A stretch of 64,000 nt of DNA, taken from contig NZ_JNYD01000002.1 of assembly GCF_000717175.1 (NCBI RefSeq), positions 124,001 to 188,000 on the forward strand, given 5' to 3'. This DNA is from Pseudonocardia autotrophica. Its GTDB lineage: Bacteria > Actinomycetota > Actinomycetes > Mycobacteriales > Pseudonocardiaceae. The translations under genes and the position numbers were made by a program. Position 1 is the first letter of the stretch. Each line of letters opens with the position of its first letter. The notes beneath the pieces are model-generated. The model did no database searches, was not told the origin of the DNA, and saw only the letters and a list, made by a program, of their open reading frames with translations. Shown here one piece after another: positions 16,244 through 24,856 of this stretch.

Positions 16244-17554
16244 ATGAGTACAGGCAACGTCGCCTCACGGCCGACGCAGACCGGAACGAACCGCTGGTGG
16301 TACGTCGTCACCGGGTTCCTCACCCTCCTGTTCGGCACCACTGCCGTGAACGTCCTGTTCAACGTCCTGGGTGGACCGATGGCCCGGGAGCTCGGCTGGG
16401 ACCGCAGCGTCATCAGCAACGGCCTGTCCCTCGAGACGGTGCTGACGGGCGTCAGCATCGTCGTCCTGGGGATCCTGGTCGACCGCTTCGGTCCGCGACT
16501 GCCGTCCGTGCCGATGGCGCTGGCGTTCGGCGGCGGCCTCATGCTGATGTCCGTCGCCCCGGGTGACCAGGTCACCTTCTACTTGTTGTGCGCCCTGATC
16601 GGGGCCGGCGCGGGTGCCGTCAACCCGATCGCCCACGCCACCGTCGTGAGTGCCTGGTTCCGGGACCGTCGGGGGCTCGCGCTGGGCTCGCTCATGGCGG
16701 GCCTGGGTGCCTGCGGGGTGCTCATGCCCTACCTGGCGAACTGGGTGCTCGGGCTCGCCGGGTGGCGGATGACGTTCCTCGTCGTCGGCGCGCTGTGCAC
16801 GATCATCCCGGCCGCGGTCTACGCCTTCGTCACGCGGATGCCCCCGGAGCACGAGGAAGAGCGGCGCGCGGCCCGTGAGCGGGGTGCAGTGGCCGGCGAG
16901 TCGCTGTGGACGGTGGCGCGGCGGTACCGGCAGTTCTGGCTGCTGTGCGGAGCGATCTTCCTGGTCTCCTCGGCCACCTTCGGGCTGATGTCCCAGGTCG
17001 TGCCCATGACCACCGACAAGGGGATCGGCCAGGGCACCGCCGTGTCCGTGTTGTCGGTGCTCAGCCTGTCCTCGCTCGCGGCCCGGCTGCTCGTGGGATA
17101 CCTCCTGGACCGCTTCTACGCCCCGGCGATCGGGGCGGTCATCTTCGCGCTCTGCGCCGTCGGCGTGCTCATGATGATCCTCTCCGCCCAGGTCGCGCTG
17201 CTGTTCATCGGTGCGGTCCTGATCGGCTTCGGTCTCGGTTCCGAGGGCGACGTCGCGGCGTACATGGTCAGTCGCTACTTTCCCAGGCACTCGTACGGGC
17301 GTGTCCTCGGCGCCGTCTACTTCCTGTACGCGATGGGATCCGCCTTCGGGATCTTCCTCCTGGGCCAGATCTACGGGGCCACCGGCTCGTACGGGGCGGG
17401 CGCGGTCCCGATCGTCGTCCTCGTGGCCGCCGCCATCGTCGGCCTGCTGCTGATGGGGCCCTACCGGTTCACGCTCGACCATCGCGAGGTCGGCGCGGAG
17501 GAGGGCGCGGTCGACGAGTCGGACTCCGCGGTGGTCTCCGACTCCCGGCCGTAG
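16244..17554 (+). CDS. MFS transporter (OFA-like)
   Basis: 436 residues with twelve hydrophobic segments predicted by eye. The first loop reads DRFGPRLPS (the MFS GxxxDRxGRR motif position), and SAWFRDRRGLALG is typical of the oxalate/formate-antiporter-like subgroup common in actinobacterial catabolic clusters. It probably imports the carboxylate or terpenoid substrate across the cytoplasmic membrane. I chose ATG 16244 over in-frame ATGs at 16166/16169 because those overlap operator copy 5 and would add an unlikely charged, non-membrane leader. Control is likely shared with the adjacent catabolic operons. Confidence 0.85.
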   Translation: MSTGNVASRPTQTGTNRWWYVVTGFLTLLFGTTAVNVLFNVLGGPMARELGWDRSVISNGLSLETVLTGVSIVVLGILVDRFGPRLPSVPMALAFGGGLMLMSVAPGDQVTFYLLCALIGAGAGAVNPIAHATVVSAWFRDRRGLALGSLMAGLGACGVLMPYLANWVLGLAGWRMTFLVVGALCTIIPAAVYAFVTRMPPEHEEERRAARERGAVAGESLWTVARRYRQFWLLCGAIFLVSSATFGLMSQVVPMTTDKGIGQGTAVSVLSVLSLSSLAARLLVGYLLDRFYAPAIGAVIFALCAVGVLMMILSAQVALLFIGAVLIGFGLGSEGDVAAYMVSRYFPRHSYGRVLGAVYFLYAMGSAFGIFLLGQIYGATGSYGAGAVPIVVLVAAAIVGLLLMGPYRFTLDHREVGAEEGAVDESDSAVVSDSRP

Positions 17555-17634
17555 CGTTCGAGTTCACCTGCAGCGTCGGCCGAGTCCCGTCGGTGGGCTC
17601 AGCCGGAGGCGTTCCGCCCGGCAGCCTCCAACGG

Positions 17635-17659
17635 TACGATCGTTGCACCGGTCGGACCA
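17635..17659. promoter_or_regulatory. Putative operators upstream of the LuxR gene
   Basis: TACGATCGTT (17635-17644) repeats the TetR-like palindrome at 15950, and CGGTCGGACCA (17649-17659) fits TGGTC-N-GACCA with one change. They are 80-105 bases before the regulator start, so the regulator itself may belong to the same control network. Confidence 0.3.
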
Positions 17660-17739
17660 ACCTCGTGCCGGCGGGCCATCCTCGAGTGATCGTCGGGTCG
17701 GCGGACGCACTGGCGCGGACGCGACCGTCAGGAGGCTGT

Positions 17740-18921
17740 ATGAGCGACGACGTCGGCGAGGACCGCGGTCGTCCGTTTGGCGACCAGGACGCGGACACCC
17801 TCCTCACGTGCGCGGACGAGACGATGGCCGCGATCGCGGATCTCGCCCGTCGGGACCGGGAGAGCACGGTGCCGGTGCATCACGTCGACACGCTCGACGC
17901 GGCCGTCGACCAACTGCGGCTGGGCGAGCGCTACCTGCGGCGTCGGTTGGCCGAGGCCGAGCGGGCGGATGAAGGGGGACCGGACACCGCGGTCCTCACG
18001 CTGCTCGTCCGGGTCCAGTCCCTGCGTCTGTCGATCAGCGAGGCCCAGGTGCACCGGCGGGCGGTGGTCACGGTCGAACTGCACCGCTCCCTCGGCCGGC
18101 TGCGTGCAGTGGCCGGCGTGCCGGACCTGCTCCGGCAGGTCCCGCTCGAGCTCGGGCAGCTCGGCTTCAGCCGCTCGTTGCTCTCGGACCTGCGCGGGAC
18201 GAGCTGGGCGCCGAGGTCGGCGTTCGTGCACCACGACGAGTCGCTCGCCGCGGCGTTGGTCGAGGTCGGTTCGGCGATGCCCGGTCGGATCGGCCGGGAG
18301 GTGCCCGAGACCGAGATGGTCCGGTGCCGGCGGCCCGTGCTCGTCCGGGACGCGCAGAACAATCCCCGCATCCACCGCGAACTCATCAGCCTGGCCGACA
18401 CCCGGGACTACGCGGGGGCACCGGTGGTCGCCCACGGCACGGTGGTCGGCCTGTTGCACGTCGACCGGTACGGCCAGGCCGACGTCGTGGACTCGGCTGA
18501 CCGGGATCTGCTCGGGCTGTTCGCCGACGGTGTGGGCCTGGCCTTCGAGCGTGCCCGCTACCAGGACCGCTTCAGCGCCCTGAGGCGCCAGTTCGAGCGG
18601 CAGATCAGTGGCATCGACGAGCTGTTCTACGGCACCGCCGGGTGGGGCGGCACGCAGGAGCTCGCCCCGTCGGAGCCGGCGGAGCAGATGCCGCATCCCT
18701 ACCTGTCCGACGGGCCGCTCGGCGAGCTCACCCGGCGTGAGCTGGAGGTGCTGCGGCATCTCGCGGGCGGGGCCTCGAACCAGGACATCGCCGACCGGCT
18801 CGTGGTGTCGACCGGGACGGTCAAGACGCACGTGAAGAGCGTGCTCCGCAAGCTCGGTGCCGCGAACCGCGCGGATGCCGCGGCGAGGTTCCACACCCTC
18901 ACCCGCCACTCCTCGGGCTGA
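17740..18921 (+). CDS. GAF-domain LuxR-family transcriptional regulator
   Basis: 393 residues. A helical N-terminal region (about 1-110) is followed by a GAF-like ligand-sensing domain (about 115-275; APVVAHGTVVGLLHVDRYG and LFADGVGLAFERARY are characteristic) and a C-terminal LuxR helix-turn-helix (about 325-385; LTRRELEVLRHLAGG, NQDIADRLVVSTGTVKTHV). AGGAGG (17730-17735) lies four bases before the ATG. It stands just upstream of the P450 genes and is their likely activator or repressor. The palindromes at 18925 and 20294 are its candidate targets. No receiver domain is present, so it is a one-component sensor. Confidence 0.88.
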   Translation: MSDDVGEDRGRPFGDQDADTLLTCADETMAAIADLARRDRESTVPVHHVDTLDAAVDQLRLGERYLRRRLAEAERADEGGPDTAVLTLLVRVQSLRLSISEAQVHRRAVVTVELHRSLGRLRAVAGVPDLLRQVPLELGQLGFSRSLLSDLRGTSWAPRSAFVHHDESLAAALVEVGSAMPGRIGREVPETEMVRCRRPVLVRDAQNNPRIHRELISLADTRDYAGAPVVAHGTVVGLLHVDRYGQADVVDSADRDLLGLFADGVGLAFERARYQDRFSALRRQFERQISGIDELFYGTAGWGGTQELAPSEPAEQMPHPYLSDGPLGELTRRELEVLRHLAGGASNQDIADRLVVSTGTVKTHVKSVLRKLGAANRADAAARFHTLTRHSSG

Positions 18922-18924
18922 CGA

Positions 18925-18942
18925 GGGGGAGAAAACTCTCCC
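18925..18942. repeat. 18-base palindromic repeat, copy 1 (upstream of ferredoxin reductase)
   Basis: GGGGGAGAAAACTCTCCC matches 17 of 18 bases of the copy at 20294-20311. The inverted arms GGGAGA and TCTCCC are four bases apart. It lies between the regulator stop and the reductase start, so it is probably an operator. Confidence 0.65.
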
Positions 18943-19024
18943 GCCGGTGCGATGTCGCCCGTCGCCGCCGCGGTCACCATCGACGCACGTTCCGCCATCG
19001 GGGCCGGGACGCGCGGAGGTGACG

Positions 19025-20287
19025 ATGACGACGGAGATCCCGCACGCGGTGAGGACACGGCCGGTGGCCGGTCCGGACGCGCGGGTGGTCGTGGTGGGTG
19101 GCGGCCACGCGGGCGCGGCGCTCGTCGGGCTGCTGCGGCAGGGCGGTCATCGCGGGGAGATCGTGCTGGTCGGGGAGGAACACGACCACCCGTACCACCG
19201 CCCGCCGCTGTCGAAGAAGTTCGCCTGCGCGGAGCTGGAGCAGGTCATCCGCCCCCGCGAGTTCTACGCCGAGCAGGGCGTCACGCTGCGCCTCGGTTCG
19301 CCGATCGTCGGCCTGGACCCGGCCGCCCGGACGGTGACGTCGGCCGGGGGCGACTCCCTCGAGTACGACGTCGCGGTGCTGGCCACCGGCGCCCGACCCC
19401 GGCCGCTCGCCGTGCCCGGCGCCGGCCTGGCCGGGGTGGTGGGTCTGCGAAACCTGGCGGACGCGCGGGTGCTGCGGAGCTGGGTGACCGAGGGGCGTCG
19501 GCTGGTGATCATCGGCGCGGGGTACGTCGGGCTGGAGGTGGCCGCCGTGGCGGCTGCGGCGGGCGTCCCGGTGACGGTCCTCGAGCGCGAGGAACGGGTC
19601 CTCAACCGTGTTGCGAGCGCCGAGCTGTCTGCGATCATGGCGGAGGCACACGGGGCTCATGGCGTGGACATCCGCGTGGGGGCCCTGGTCGCGGAGCTCG
19701 TCGGATCCGGTGGTGCGGTGCGCGGAGTCCGGCTGGAGTCGGGGGAGACGCTCTCCGCCGAGGGGGTGTTGGTCGGCATCGGGGCGGTCCCGCGCACCGA
19801 GCTCGCGGAGGCGGCCGGCCTGGAGTGCGCGGGCGGTGTCGTGGTGGACGAGGGCGCGCGGACGAGCGATCCGGCGGTGCTCGCGATCGGGGACGTCACG
19901 GTCCGCCCGGTCGACGGCGTCGGACGGATGCGGCTGGAGAGCATCCCGAGCGCGACGGAGCAGGCGAAACAGGCCGCCGCGGCGATCCTCGGCACCGCGC
20001 CGCCCGAGGCCGAGATCCCGTGGTTCTGGTCGGACCAACTGGACCGCAAGCTGAAGATCGTCGGGGTGGTGCGCTCGGGACGTGCGGTCGTGCTCCGCGG
20101 GGATCCGACGAGCGGGCGGTTCGCGCTGTTCCACCACGAGCACGGCCTGGTCCGCGCGGTCGAGACGTCCAACTCCCCGGCCGACTTCATGGCCGGGAAG
20201 AAGCTCATCACCTCGGGCGCAGTCGTCGAGCCACGGAGGCTCGCGGACCCCGACGTCCCCCTGCGCGACATCGTCCACGCCGGCTGA
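19025..20287 (+). CDS. FAD/NAD(P)-dependent ferredoxin reductase of the P450 system
   Basis: 420 residues of the putidaredoxin-reductase type. The N-terminal FAD-binding VVVVGGGHAGAALVGLLR, the HPYHRPPLSKKF block, the central NADH-binding VIIGAGYVGLEVAAVA and the second FAD motif VLAIGDVTVRP are all present. PWFWSDQLDRKLKIVG is characteristic of ferredoxin reductases for P450s and dioxygenases. It should pass electrons from NADH to the ferredoxin at 21806 and on to the P450. ATG 19025 follows GGAGGTGACG at good spacing. The gene is separated from the P450 gene by 120 bases carrying repeat copy 2. Confidence 0.9.
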   Translation: MTTEIPHAVRTRPVAGPDARVVVVGGGHAGAALVGLLRQGGHRGEIVLVGEEHDHPYHRPPLSKKFACAELEQVIRPREFYAEQGVTLRLGSPIVGLDPAARTVTSAGGDSLEYDVAVLATGARPRPLAVPGAGLAGVVGLRNLADARVLRSWVTEGRRLVIIGAGYVGLEVAAVAAAAGVPVTVLEREERVLNRVASAELSAIMAEAHGAHGVDIRVGALVAELVGSGGAVRGVRLESGETLSAEGVLVGIGAVPRTELAEAAGLECAGGVVVDEGARTSDPAVLAIGDVTVRPVDGVGRMRLESIPSATEQAKQAAAAILGTAPPEAEIPWFWSDQLDRKLKIVGVVRSGRAVVLRGDPTSGRFALFHHEHGLVRAVETSNSPADFMAGKKLITSGAVVEPRRLADPDVPLRDIVHAG

Positions 20288-20293
20288 GCCGGA

Positions 20294-20324
20294 GGGGGAG
20301 AAACCTCTCCCCGTGGGGAGAGGT
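20294..20324. repeat. 18-base palindromic repeat, copy 2, fused to a 10-bp stem-loop (upstream of P450)
   Basis: GGGGGAGAAACCTCTCCC (20294-20311) differs from copy 1 at one base. It overlaps a perfect hairpin, ACCTCTCCCC (20303-20312) with GGGGAGAGGT (20315-20324), loop GT. No T-run follows, so an operator or attenuating hairpin is likelier than a terminator. The P450 starts 84 bases downstream. Confidence 0.65.
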
Positions 20325-20407
20325 GGGTCACAGGCTTCGGTCCGATCATTCACCCAGCAGCAATGACGCGCCGGCCTGTTCGGCAGGCCCCCTCACGGAG
20401 GTAGTGG

Positions 20408-21733
20408 ATGACCACCACGGAGAAGGACACCCTGACCGTCGTTCCGGAGCACATCGCCCGCCGGATCGTGCTCCCCGAGGGGCACCGGGACGAGGTCGCC
20501 CTGTTCGAGGCCTACAAGTGGCTCCGCGAGAACGCCCCGCTGGCCATCGGCGAGGTCGAGGGCTACGACCCGGTCTACCTGGTCAGCAAGCACGCCGACA
20601 TCATGGAGATCGAGCGGAAGCCGCACATCTTCACCAGCGGCGGCGGTGAGGACAAGGGCTCGCACAACCCCATCCTGCAGAACCAGGCGGGCGATGCGTT
20701 CACCAAGAGCCTCACCGGCGGCAGCCTCCGGATCCTGGAGACGCTGACCTACCTGGACCCGCCGGAGCACACGGCGATCAAGGACATCGCCAACGACTGG
20801 TTCCGCGTCGCGAACCTGAAGAAGTGGGAGGACCAGATCCGGACCCTCGCCCGCGAGGCGATCGACAAGTACCTGCACAGCGGCGTGAACGCCATCGACT
20901 TCGTCCAGGAGTTCGCGCTCTACTACCCGCTGCACGTGATCATGACGCTGTTCGGGGTCCCCGAGGAGGACGAGCCCCGGATGATGGGGCTGACCCAGGA
21001 GTTCTTCGGCACCGCGGACCCGGACGCGGCGCGCGAGGACGTCGAGCCGCTCACCCCGGAGGCCGCCGCGCAGCAGTGGGCTGCCGCGATCCGGGACTTC
21101 TACGCCTACTTCGACGCGCTGGTCGAGGACCGGCGGGCGGATCCGCGGGACGACCTGGCGACCATCATCGCCAACGCCAAGGACGAGTCCGGCGAGTTCC
21201 ACGCCAAGGAGTTCGCCTACGGCTGGTTCATCGCGATCGCCACGGCCGGGCACGACACCACCTCGAGCACCATGGCGAGCCTGATCGAGGCGCTGGCGCT
21301 GTTCCCGGACCAGCTCGCCCGGGTCCAGGCCGATCCGGCGCTGATCCCGGACCTGGTCAACGAGGGCCTGCGCTGGGCGTCCCCGGTGAAGCAGTTCACC
21401 CGCCAGGCGCTGGAGGACCACGAGCTGCGCGGGCAGCGGATCCGCAAGGGCGACCGGTTCATGCTGCTGTACCAGTCGGCGAACCGTGACGCCGACGTGT
21501 TCGAGGCGCCCGAGGAGTTCCGGCTGGACCGCAAGCATAACCGGCACATCGCCTTCGGCTACGGACCGCACATGTGTATCGGCCAGCACCTGGCCAAGAT
21601 GGAGCTGCGGATCATGCTCGAGGAGCTCCTCCCGCGGATCAAGGGCGTCCGGGTCACTGGTGAGCGCAAGGTCGTGCAGACCAACTTCGTCGGCGGCCTC
21701 AAGAACCTGCCGGTCGAGCTCGAGCTCGGCTGA
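20408..21733 (+). CDS. Cytochrome P450, CYP108 (P450terp)-like
   Basis: 441 residues. AGHDTTSS is the I-helix oxygen-binding motif, EGLRW the ExxR, and [14 protein letters not shown] the haem loop with ligand Cys390. From memory of P450terp (alpha-terpineol hydroxylase), the shared blocks [40 protein letters not shown] and TNFVGG-KN all have counterparts, so CYP108 membership is likely. CYP108 members hydroxylate the methyl of p-isopropyl ring compounds such as terpineol, p-cymene or cumene. The soluble class I system is completed by the neighbouring reductase and ferredoxin. Exact substrate is inferred only. Confidence 0.88.
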   Translation: MTTTEKDTLTVVPEHIARRIVLPEGHRDEVALFEAYKWLRENAPLAIGEVEGYDPVYLVSKHADIMEIERKPHIFTSGGGEDKGSHNPILQNQAGDAFTKSLTGGSLRILETLTYLDPPEHTAIKDIANDWFRVANLKKWEDQIRTLAREAIDKYLHSGVNAIDFVQEFALYYPLHVIMTLFGVPEEDEPRMMGLTQEFFGTADPDAAREDVEPLTPEAAAQQWAAAIRDFYAYFDALVEDRRADPRDDLATIIANAKDESGEFHAKEFAYGWFIAIATAGHDTTSSTMASLIEALALFPDQLARVQADPALIPDLVNEGLRWASPVKQFTRQALEDHELRGQRIRKGDRFMLLYQSANRDADVFEAPEEFRLDRKHNRHIAFGYGPHMCIGQHLAKMELRIMLEELLPRIKGVRVTGERKVVQTNFVGGLKNLPVELELG

Positions 21734-21805
21734 TTCCGCCTCACCCGCCCGCCGGTCTTCCCCCACCGGCGTGCGGGTCCTCCCCTGATCACGGAAGGGG
21801 CAGCC

Positions 21806-22123
21806 ATGCCCGAGATCACCTACGTCGTCCCGGACGGCTCGGTCCACGTCGTCGACGTCCCTGCCGGACAGAGCGTGATGGACGGGTCGGTCCGCAACAA
21901 CCTGCCCGGCATCGTCGCCGAGTGCGGCGGCAGCTGCTCGTGCGCCACCTGCCACGTCTATCTCGAGGGCGAGTTCGCCGACCTCTTCGACGAGGCCACT
22001 GACGAGGAGCGTGAGCTGCTCGAGTACGCCGAAGGCGCACAGCCGACCTCCCGGCTGTCCTGCCAGCTCATCGTGACCGGCTCCTGCGACGGCGTCCGGG
22101 TGACCGTCGCGCCGGAAGCCTGA
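21806..22123 (+). CDS. [2Fe-2S] ferredoxin (terpredoxin/adrenodoxin type)
   Basis: 105 residues. Cluster ligands are Cys40, Cys46, Cys49 and Cys86 in the pattern C-x5-C-x2-C...C (AECGGSCSCATCHVY and RLSCQLIV). Cys44 is extra. The acidic stretch at 55-73 (EGEFADLFDEATDEERE in part) is the expected docking face for reductase and P450. It lies 72 bases after the P450 and provides its direct electron donor. RBS GGAAGGGG precedes the ATG. Confidence 0.94.
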   Translation: MPEITYVVPDGSVHVVDVPAGQSVMDGSVRNNLPGIVAECGGSCSCATCHVYLEGEFADLFDEATDEERELLEYAEGAQPTSRLSCQLIVTGSCDGVRVTVAPEA

Positions 22124-22148
22124 TCCCCTCCACCCCCAGAGGAATCCC

Positions 22149-23249
22149 ATGGACATCACTGCTGCTGTCGCGACCACCGTCGGCGGCGACTTCTCCGTCG
22201 AGCAGGTTGCGCTCGACGGTCCCGCCGAGGGCGAGGTGCTGGTCGAGATCAAGGGCGTGGGCCTGTGCCACACCGATCTCGCCGCGAAGGACGGCCACCT
22301 GCCCTTCCCGCTCCCCGGCGTGTTCGGACACGAGGGCAGCGGGATCGTCCGCGCCGTCGGGGCCGGCGTCACCAAGGTCGCCGAGGGCGACCCGGTGCTG
22401 CTGAGCTTCGCCAGCTGCGGTGACTGCACCCAGTGCCGGCGCGACGAGCCGTCGTACTGCCAGAACTTCATGCCGCTCAACTTCGGCGGCGCCCGTCCGG
22501 ACGGCCCGAGTGCGCTGACCCGCGGCGCGGAGGCGCTGGGCTCGGACTTCTTCGGCCAGTCCTCCTTCGCAACCCACGCCCTGGCCCACGAGCGCAACGT
22601 GGTCAAGGTCGACGCCGACCTGCCCCTGGAGATCATGGGCCCGTTGGGGTGCGGCGTACAGACCGGCGCCGGCGCGGTGCTGCGCAGCTTCGACTGCCCG
22701 GCCGGCTCCTCGCTGCTGGTGCTCGGTGGTGGCTCGGTCGGCCTCTCCGCGGTGCTCGCGGCCGCGGCCCGCGAGCTGAGCACGATCATCGTCGTCGAGC
22801 CGTTGCCGGCCCGCCGCGACCTGGCCCTGTCCCTCGGCGCGACCCACGCGCTGGACCCGGCCGACGGTCCGGTCGACGAGCAGGTCCGGGCGGTTCTCGC
22901 CGAGGGCGTGGACTACGCGATCGACACCACCGGCGTCGCGGCGGTGGTCCAGCAGGCGGTGGCCGCGCTGGCGCAGCGCGGCAGCCTCGGCATCATCGGC
23001 GTGCCCTCCGACCCCGAGGCGGCGCTGTCGGTGGGCCTGATTCACGCCCAGGTCATCGGGATCACGGTGAAGGGCATCGTCGAGGGCGACAGCGACCCGG
23101 ACGTGTTCCTGCCCGAGCTGATCGAGCTCTATCGCGCGGGCCGCTTCCCCTTCGACAAGCTGGTCACCACGATGCCGCTGTCGGAGATCAACGAGGCCGT
23201 CGCCGCCCAGCACCGGGGCGAGGCCGTGAAGATCGTCCTGGTTCCCTGA
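22149..23249 (+). CDS. Zinc-dependent alcohol dehydrogenase (aryl/terpenyl alcohol type)
   Basis: 366-residue medium-chain dehydrogenase. Catalytic zinc ligands are Cys40 and His61-Glu62; structural zinc cysteines are 90, 93, 96 and 104. VLGGGSVGLSAVLAA is the NAD-binding motif. The PLGCGVQTGAGAV and GVPSDPEA blocks recall benzyl/geraniol alcohol dehydrogenases. It would oxidise the primary alcohol made by the P450 to an aldehyde, as in terpineol or perillyl alcohol catabolism. The aldehyde dehydrogenase for the next step is not in the window. Only 25 bases separate it from the ferredoxin gene. Confidence 0.9.
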   Translation: MDITAAVATTVGGDFSVEQVALDGPAEGEVLVEIKGVGLCHTDLAAKDGHLPFPLPGVFGHEGSGIVRAVGAGVTKVAEGDPVLLSFASCGDCTQCRRDEPSYCQNFMPLNFGGARPDGPSALTRGAEALGSDFFGQSSFATHALAHERNVVKVDADLPLEIMGPLGCGVQTGAGAVLRSFDCPAGSSLLVLGGGSVGLSAVLAAAARELSTIIVVEPLPARRDLALSLGATHALDPADGPVDEQVRAVLAEGVDYAIDTTGVAAVVQQAVAALAQRGSLGIIGVPSDPEAALSVGLIHAQVIGITVKGIVEGDSDPDVFLPELIELYRAGRFPFDKLVTTMPLSEINEAVAAQHRGEAVKIVLVP

Positions 23250-23483
23250 TCCTTGCCGCCACCTGGAGGCATGTCGGCGGAGGGTCACGGCGAGCCCGGA
23301 CCCGGCGATCATCAGGACCGCCCGGGCCCCGCCACCCGGTGCGTACGACCTGAACGCGCATCGCTCCGGCTCGGGGGCGGCGCGGGTTCAGGGGAGGAGA
23401 TCGCAGCGTCCCAGGCCGCCGAGAATCGAGGGGGTTCCGTTCGTTCGCCTGCGCGACGGAGGGCGCTGGTGGTCCGGACTTCG

Positions 23484-24215
23484 TCAGCGGTTGTCCGCTG
23501 TCTCCCAGCCCCGTCGTGGCGCCCGGGTAGCACCGCCCGCGGCCCGGGAGCGGTAGACGATGTAGGGCCGGAAGAGGTAGCCGAGCGGCGCGGTGAAGGC
23601 GTGCACCAGGCGGGTGAAGGGCCAGATCGCGAACAGCACCATCCCGATCAGGGTGTGGACGTGGAAGGCCAGCCCGGCGCCCGCCATGCTCGCGATGTCG
23701 GGTTGGAGGACGAACAGCGAGCGGAACCACGGCGAGACCGTCTCGCGGTAGTTGTGCTCGCCCCCCGTGGCGCCGAGCAGGGTGGTGGCCAGGCCGGCGA
23801 CGAGGGCGGCGACCAGCACCACGTACATCAGCTTGTCGTTGCGGGTCGTGGCCGAGAAGACCGGGCCGGTCGTCCGCCGCCGGTAGACCAGGATCCCGAC
23901 GCCGACCAGGGTGCAGAAGCCCGCGATGCCGCCCAGGACCAGGGCCTGGACGTGGTAGGCGGTGGGGGAGAGACCGACGGCGCCGGTCCAGCTCTGCGGG
24001 ATCAGCAGGCCGATGACGTGCCCGATGATCACGACGAGCAGTCCGAAGTGGAACAGCGGGCTGCCGATGCGCAGCAGCCGCGACTCGTAGAGCTCCGAGG
24101 ACCGGGTGGTCCAGCCGAACTTGTCGTAGCGGTAGCGCCAGATCGTGCCGCCGACGAGGACGGCGACCATGACGTAGGGCAGCACGCCCCAGAGCAGCAG
24201 GTCCCAGGTGCTCAT
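23484..24215 (-). CDS. narI: Respiratory nitrate reductase gamma subunit
   Basis: 243-residue cytochrome b membrane subunit. Five hydrophobic helices are visible. LFHFGLLVVIIGHVIGL (helix II) and LAFHVHTLIGMVLFAIWPFTRLVHAF (helix V, in parts) carry the four histidines that ligate two b haems. It takes electrons from menaquinol and anchors NarGH to the inner face of the membrane. ATGA overlap with narJ. The C-terminus is basic and short. The 234 bases after it (23250-23483) hold no convincing gene. Confidence 0.95.
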   Translation of the reverse strand: MSTWDLLLWGVLPYVMVAVLVGGTIWRYRYDKFGWTTRSSELYESRLLRIGSPLFHFGLLVVIIGHVIGLLIPQSWTGAVGLSPTAYHVQALVLGGIAGFCTLVGVGILVYRRRTTGPVFSATTRNDKLMYVVLVAALVAGLATTLLGATGGEHNYRETVSPWFRSLFVLQPDIASMAGAGLAFHVHTLIGMVLFAIWPFTRLVHAFTAPLGYLFRPYIVYRSRAAGGATRAPRRGWETADNR

Positions 24216-24856
24216 CGGCCACCTCCGGTGGGGTTCGGCGCGAACGGCGTGAGCTCGAGCCCGACCTGTTCGCGGGGAGGTCCGCTGCGGGCGAGTCCCT
24301 TGGCGGCCGCGACGTCGGCCGGCGAGGGACCCGGAAGCAGCGCACACACCGCCTGGAGGGGCGCCGCGTACGGGGTCGCGGCGTCGAGGAGGGCCAGCCG
24401 GAGCAGCTCGAGCCCGGCCCGGTTGTCCTGGAGCAGGGCGAGACCGTCGGCCGGGTCGACGATGGCCGCGTACTCGAGCACGAGGGGCAGGTAGTCCGGC
24501 AGCTCGTCGCCGTGCAGGTCCAGTCCGGCCGCGCGGTACCGGGCCTTGAGCCCGGCGAGTGCACCGCCGCGGCGGCGGGTCTCCCCGTCGCTCCACCACG
24601 TCAGATACAGGCAGCACCGACGGCGTCGGTCGAAGGTCGCCACGTAGTGCTCGGCCAGCGCGATGGGCGAGGTCCGGTCGACGGAGCCGAGGAACGAGGT
24701 CAGCCGCTCGCGCGGCACTCCGGCCGGGAGCCCCTCGACCGCCCGACGCACGAGCGGCAGCGTCGCGAGCACGGCCTCGTCCGGGTACTGCAGGCACACC
24801 GACGCCGCCTGCAGGACGACCGCGGACTCCGTCGCGCGGAGCGCCCCGGCGCTCAC
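24212..24856 (-). CDS. narJ: Nitrate reductase molybdenum cofactor assembly chaperone
   Basis: 214-residue, all-helical NarJ/TorD-family protein. SVCLQYPDE near the N-terminus and EHYVATFDRRRRCCLYLTWW are recognisable, the latter being a family hallmark (YVxxFD). NarJ holds apo-NarGH until the molybdenum cofactor and FeS clusters are inserted and is not part of the mature complex. GTG 24856 overlaps the narH stop. Gene order G-H-J-I is the standard one. Confidence 0.93.
   Translation of the reverse strand: MSAGALRATESAVVLQAASVCLQYPDEAVLATLPLVRRAVEGLPAGVPRERLTSFLGSVDRTSPIALAEHYVATFDRRRRCCLYLTWWSDGETRRRGGALAGLKARYRAAGLDLHGDELPDYLPLVLEYAAIVDPADGLALLQDNRAGLELLRLALLDAATPYAAPLQAVCALLPGPSPADVAAAKGLARSGPPREQVGLELTPFAPNPTGGGR

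Noticed and set aside
20393..22789. 798-codon minus-strand frame opposite the P450 genes
   Set aside because: Shadow of the P450, ferredoxin and alcohol dehydrogenase genes; no domain recognisable.
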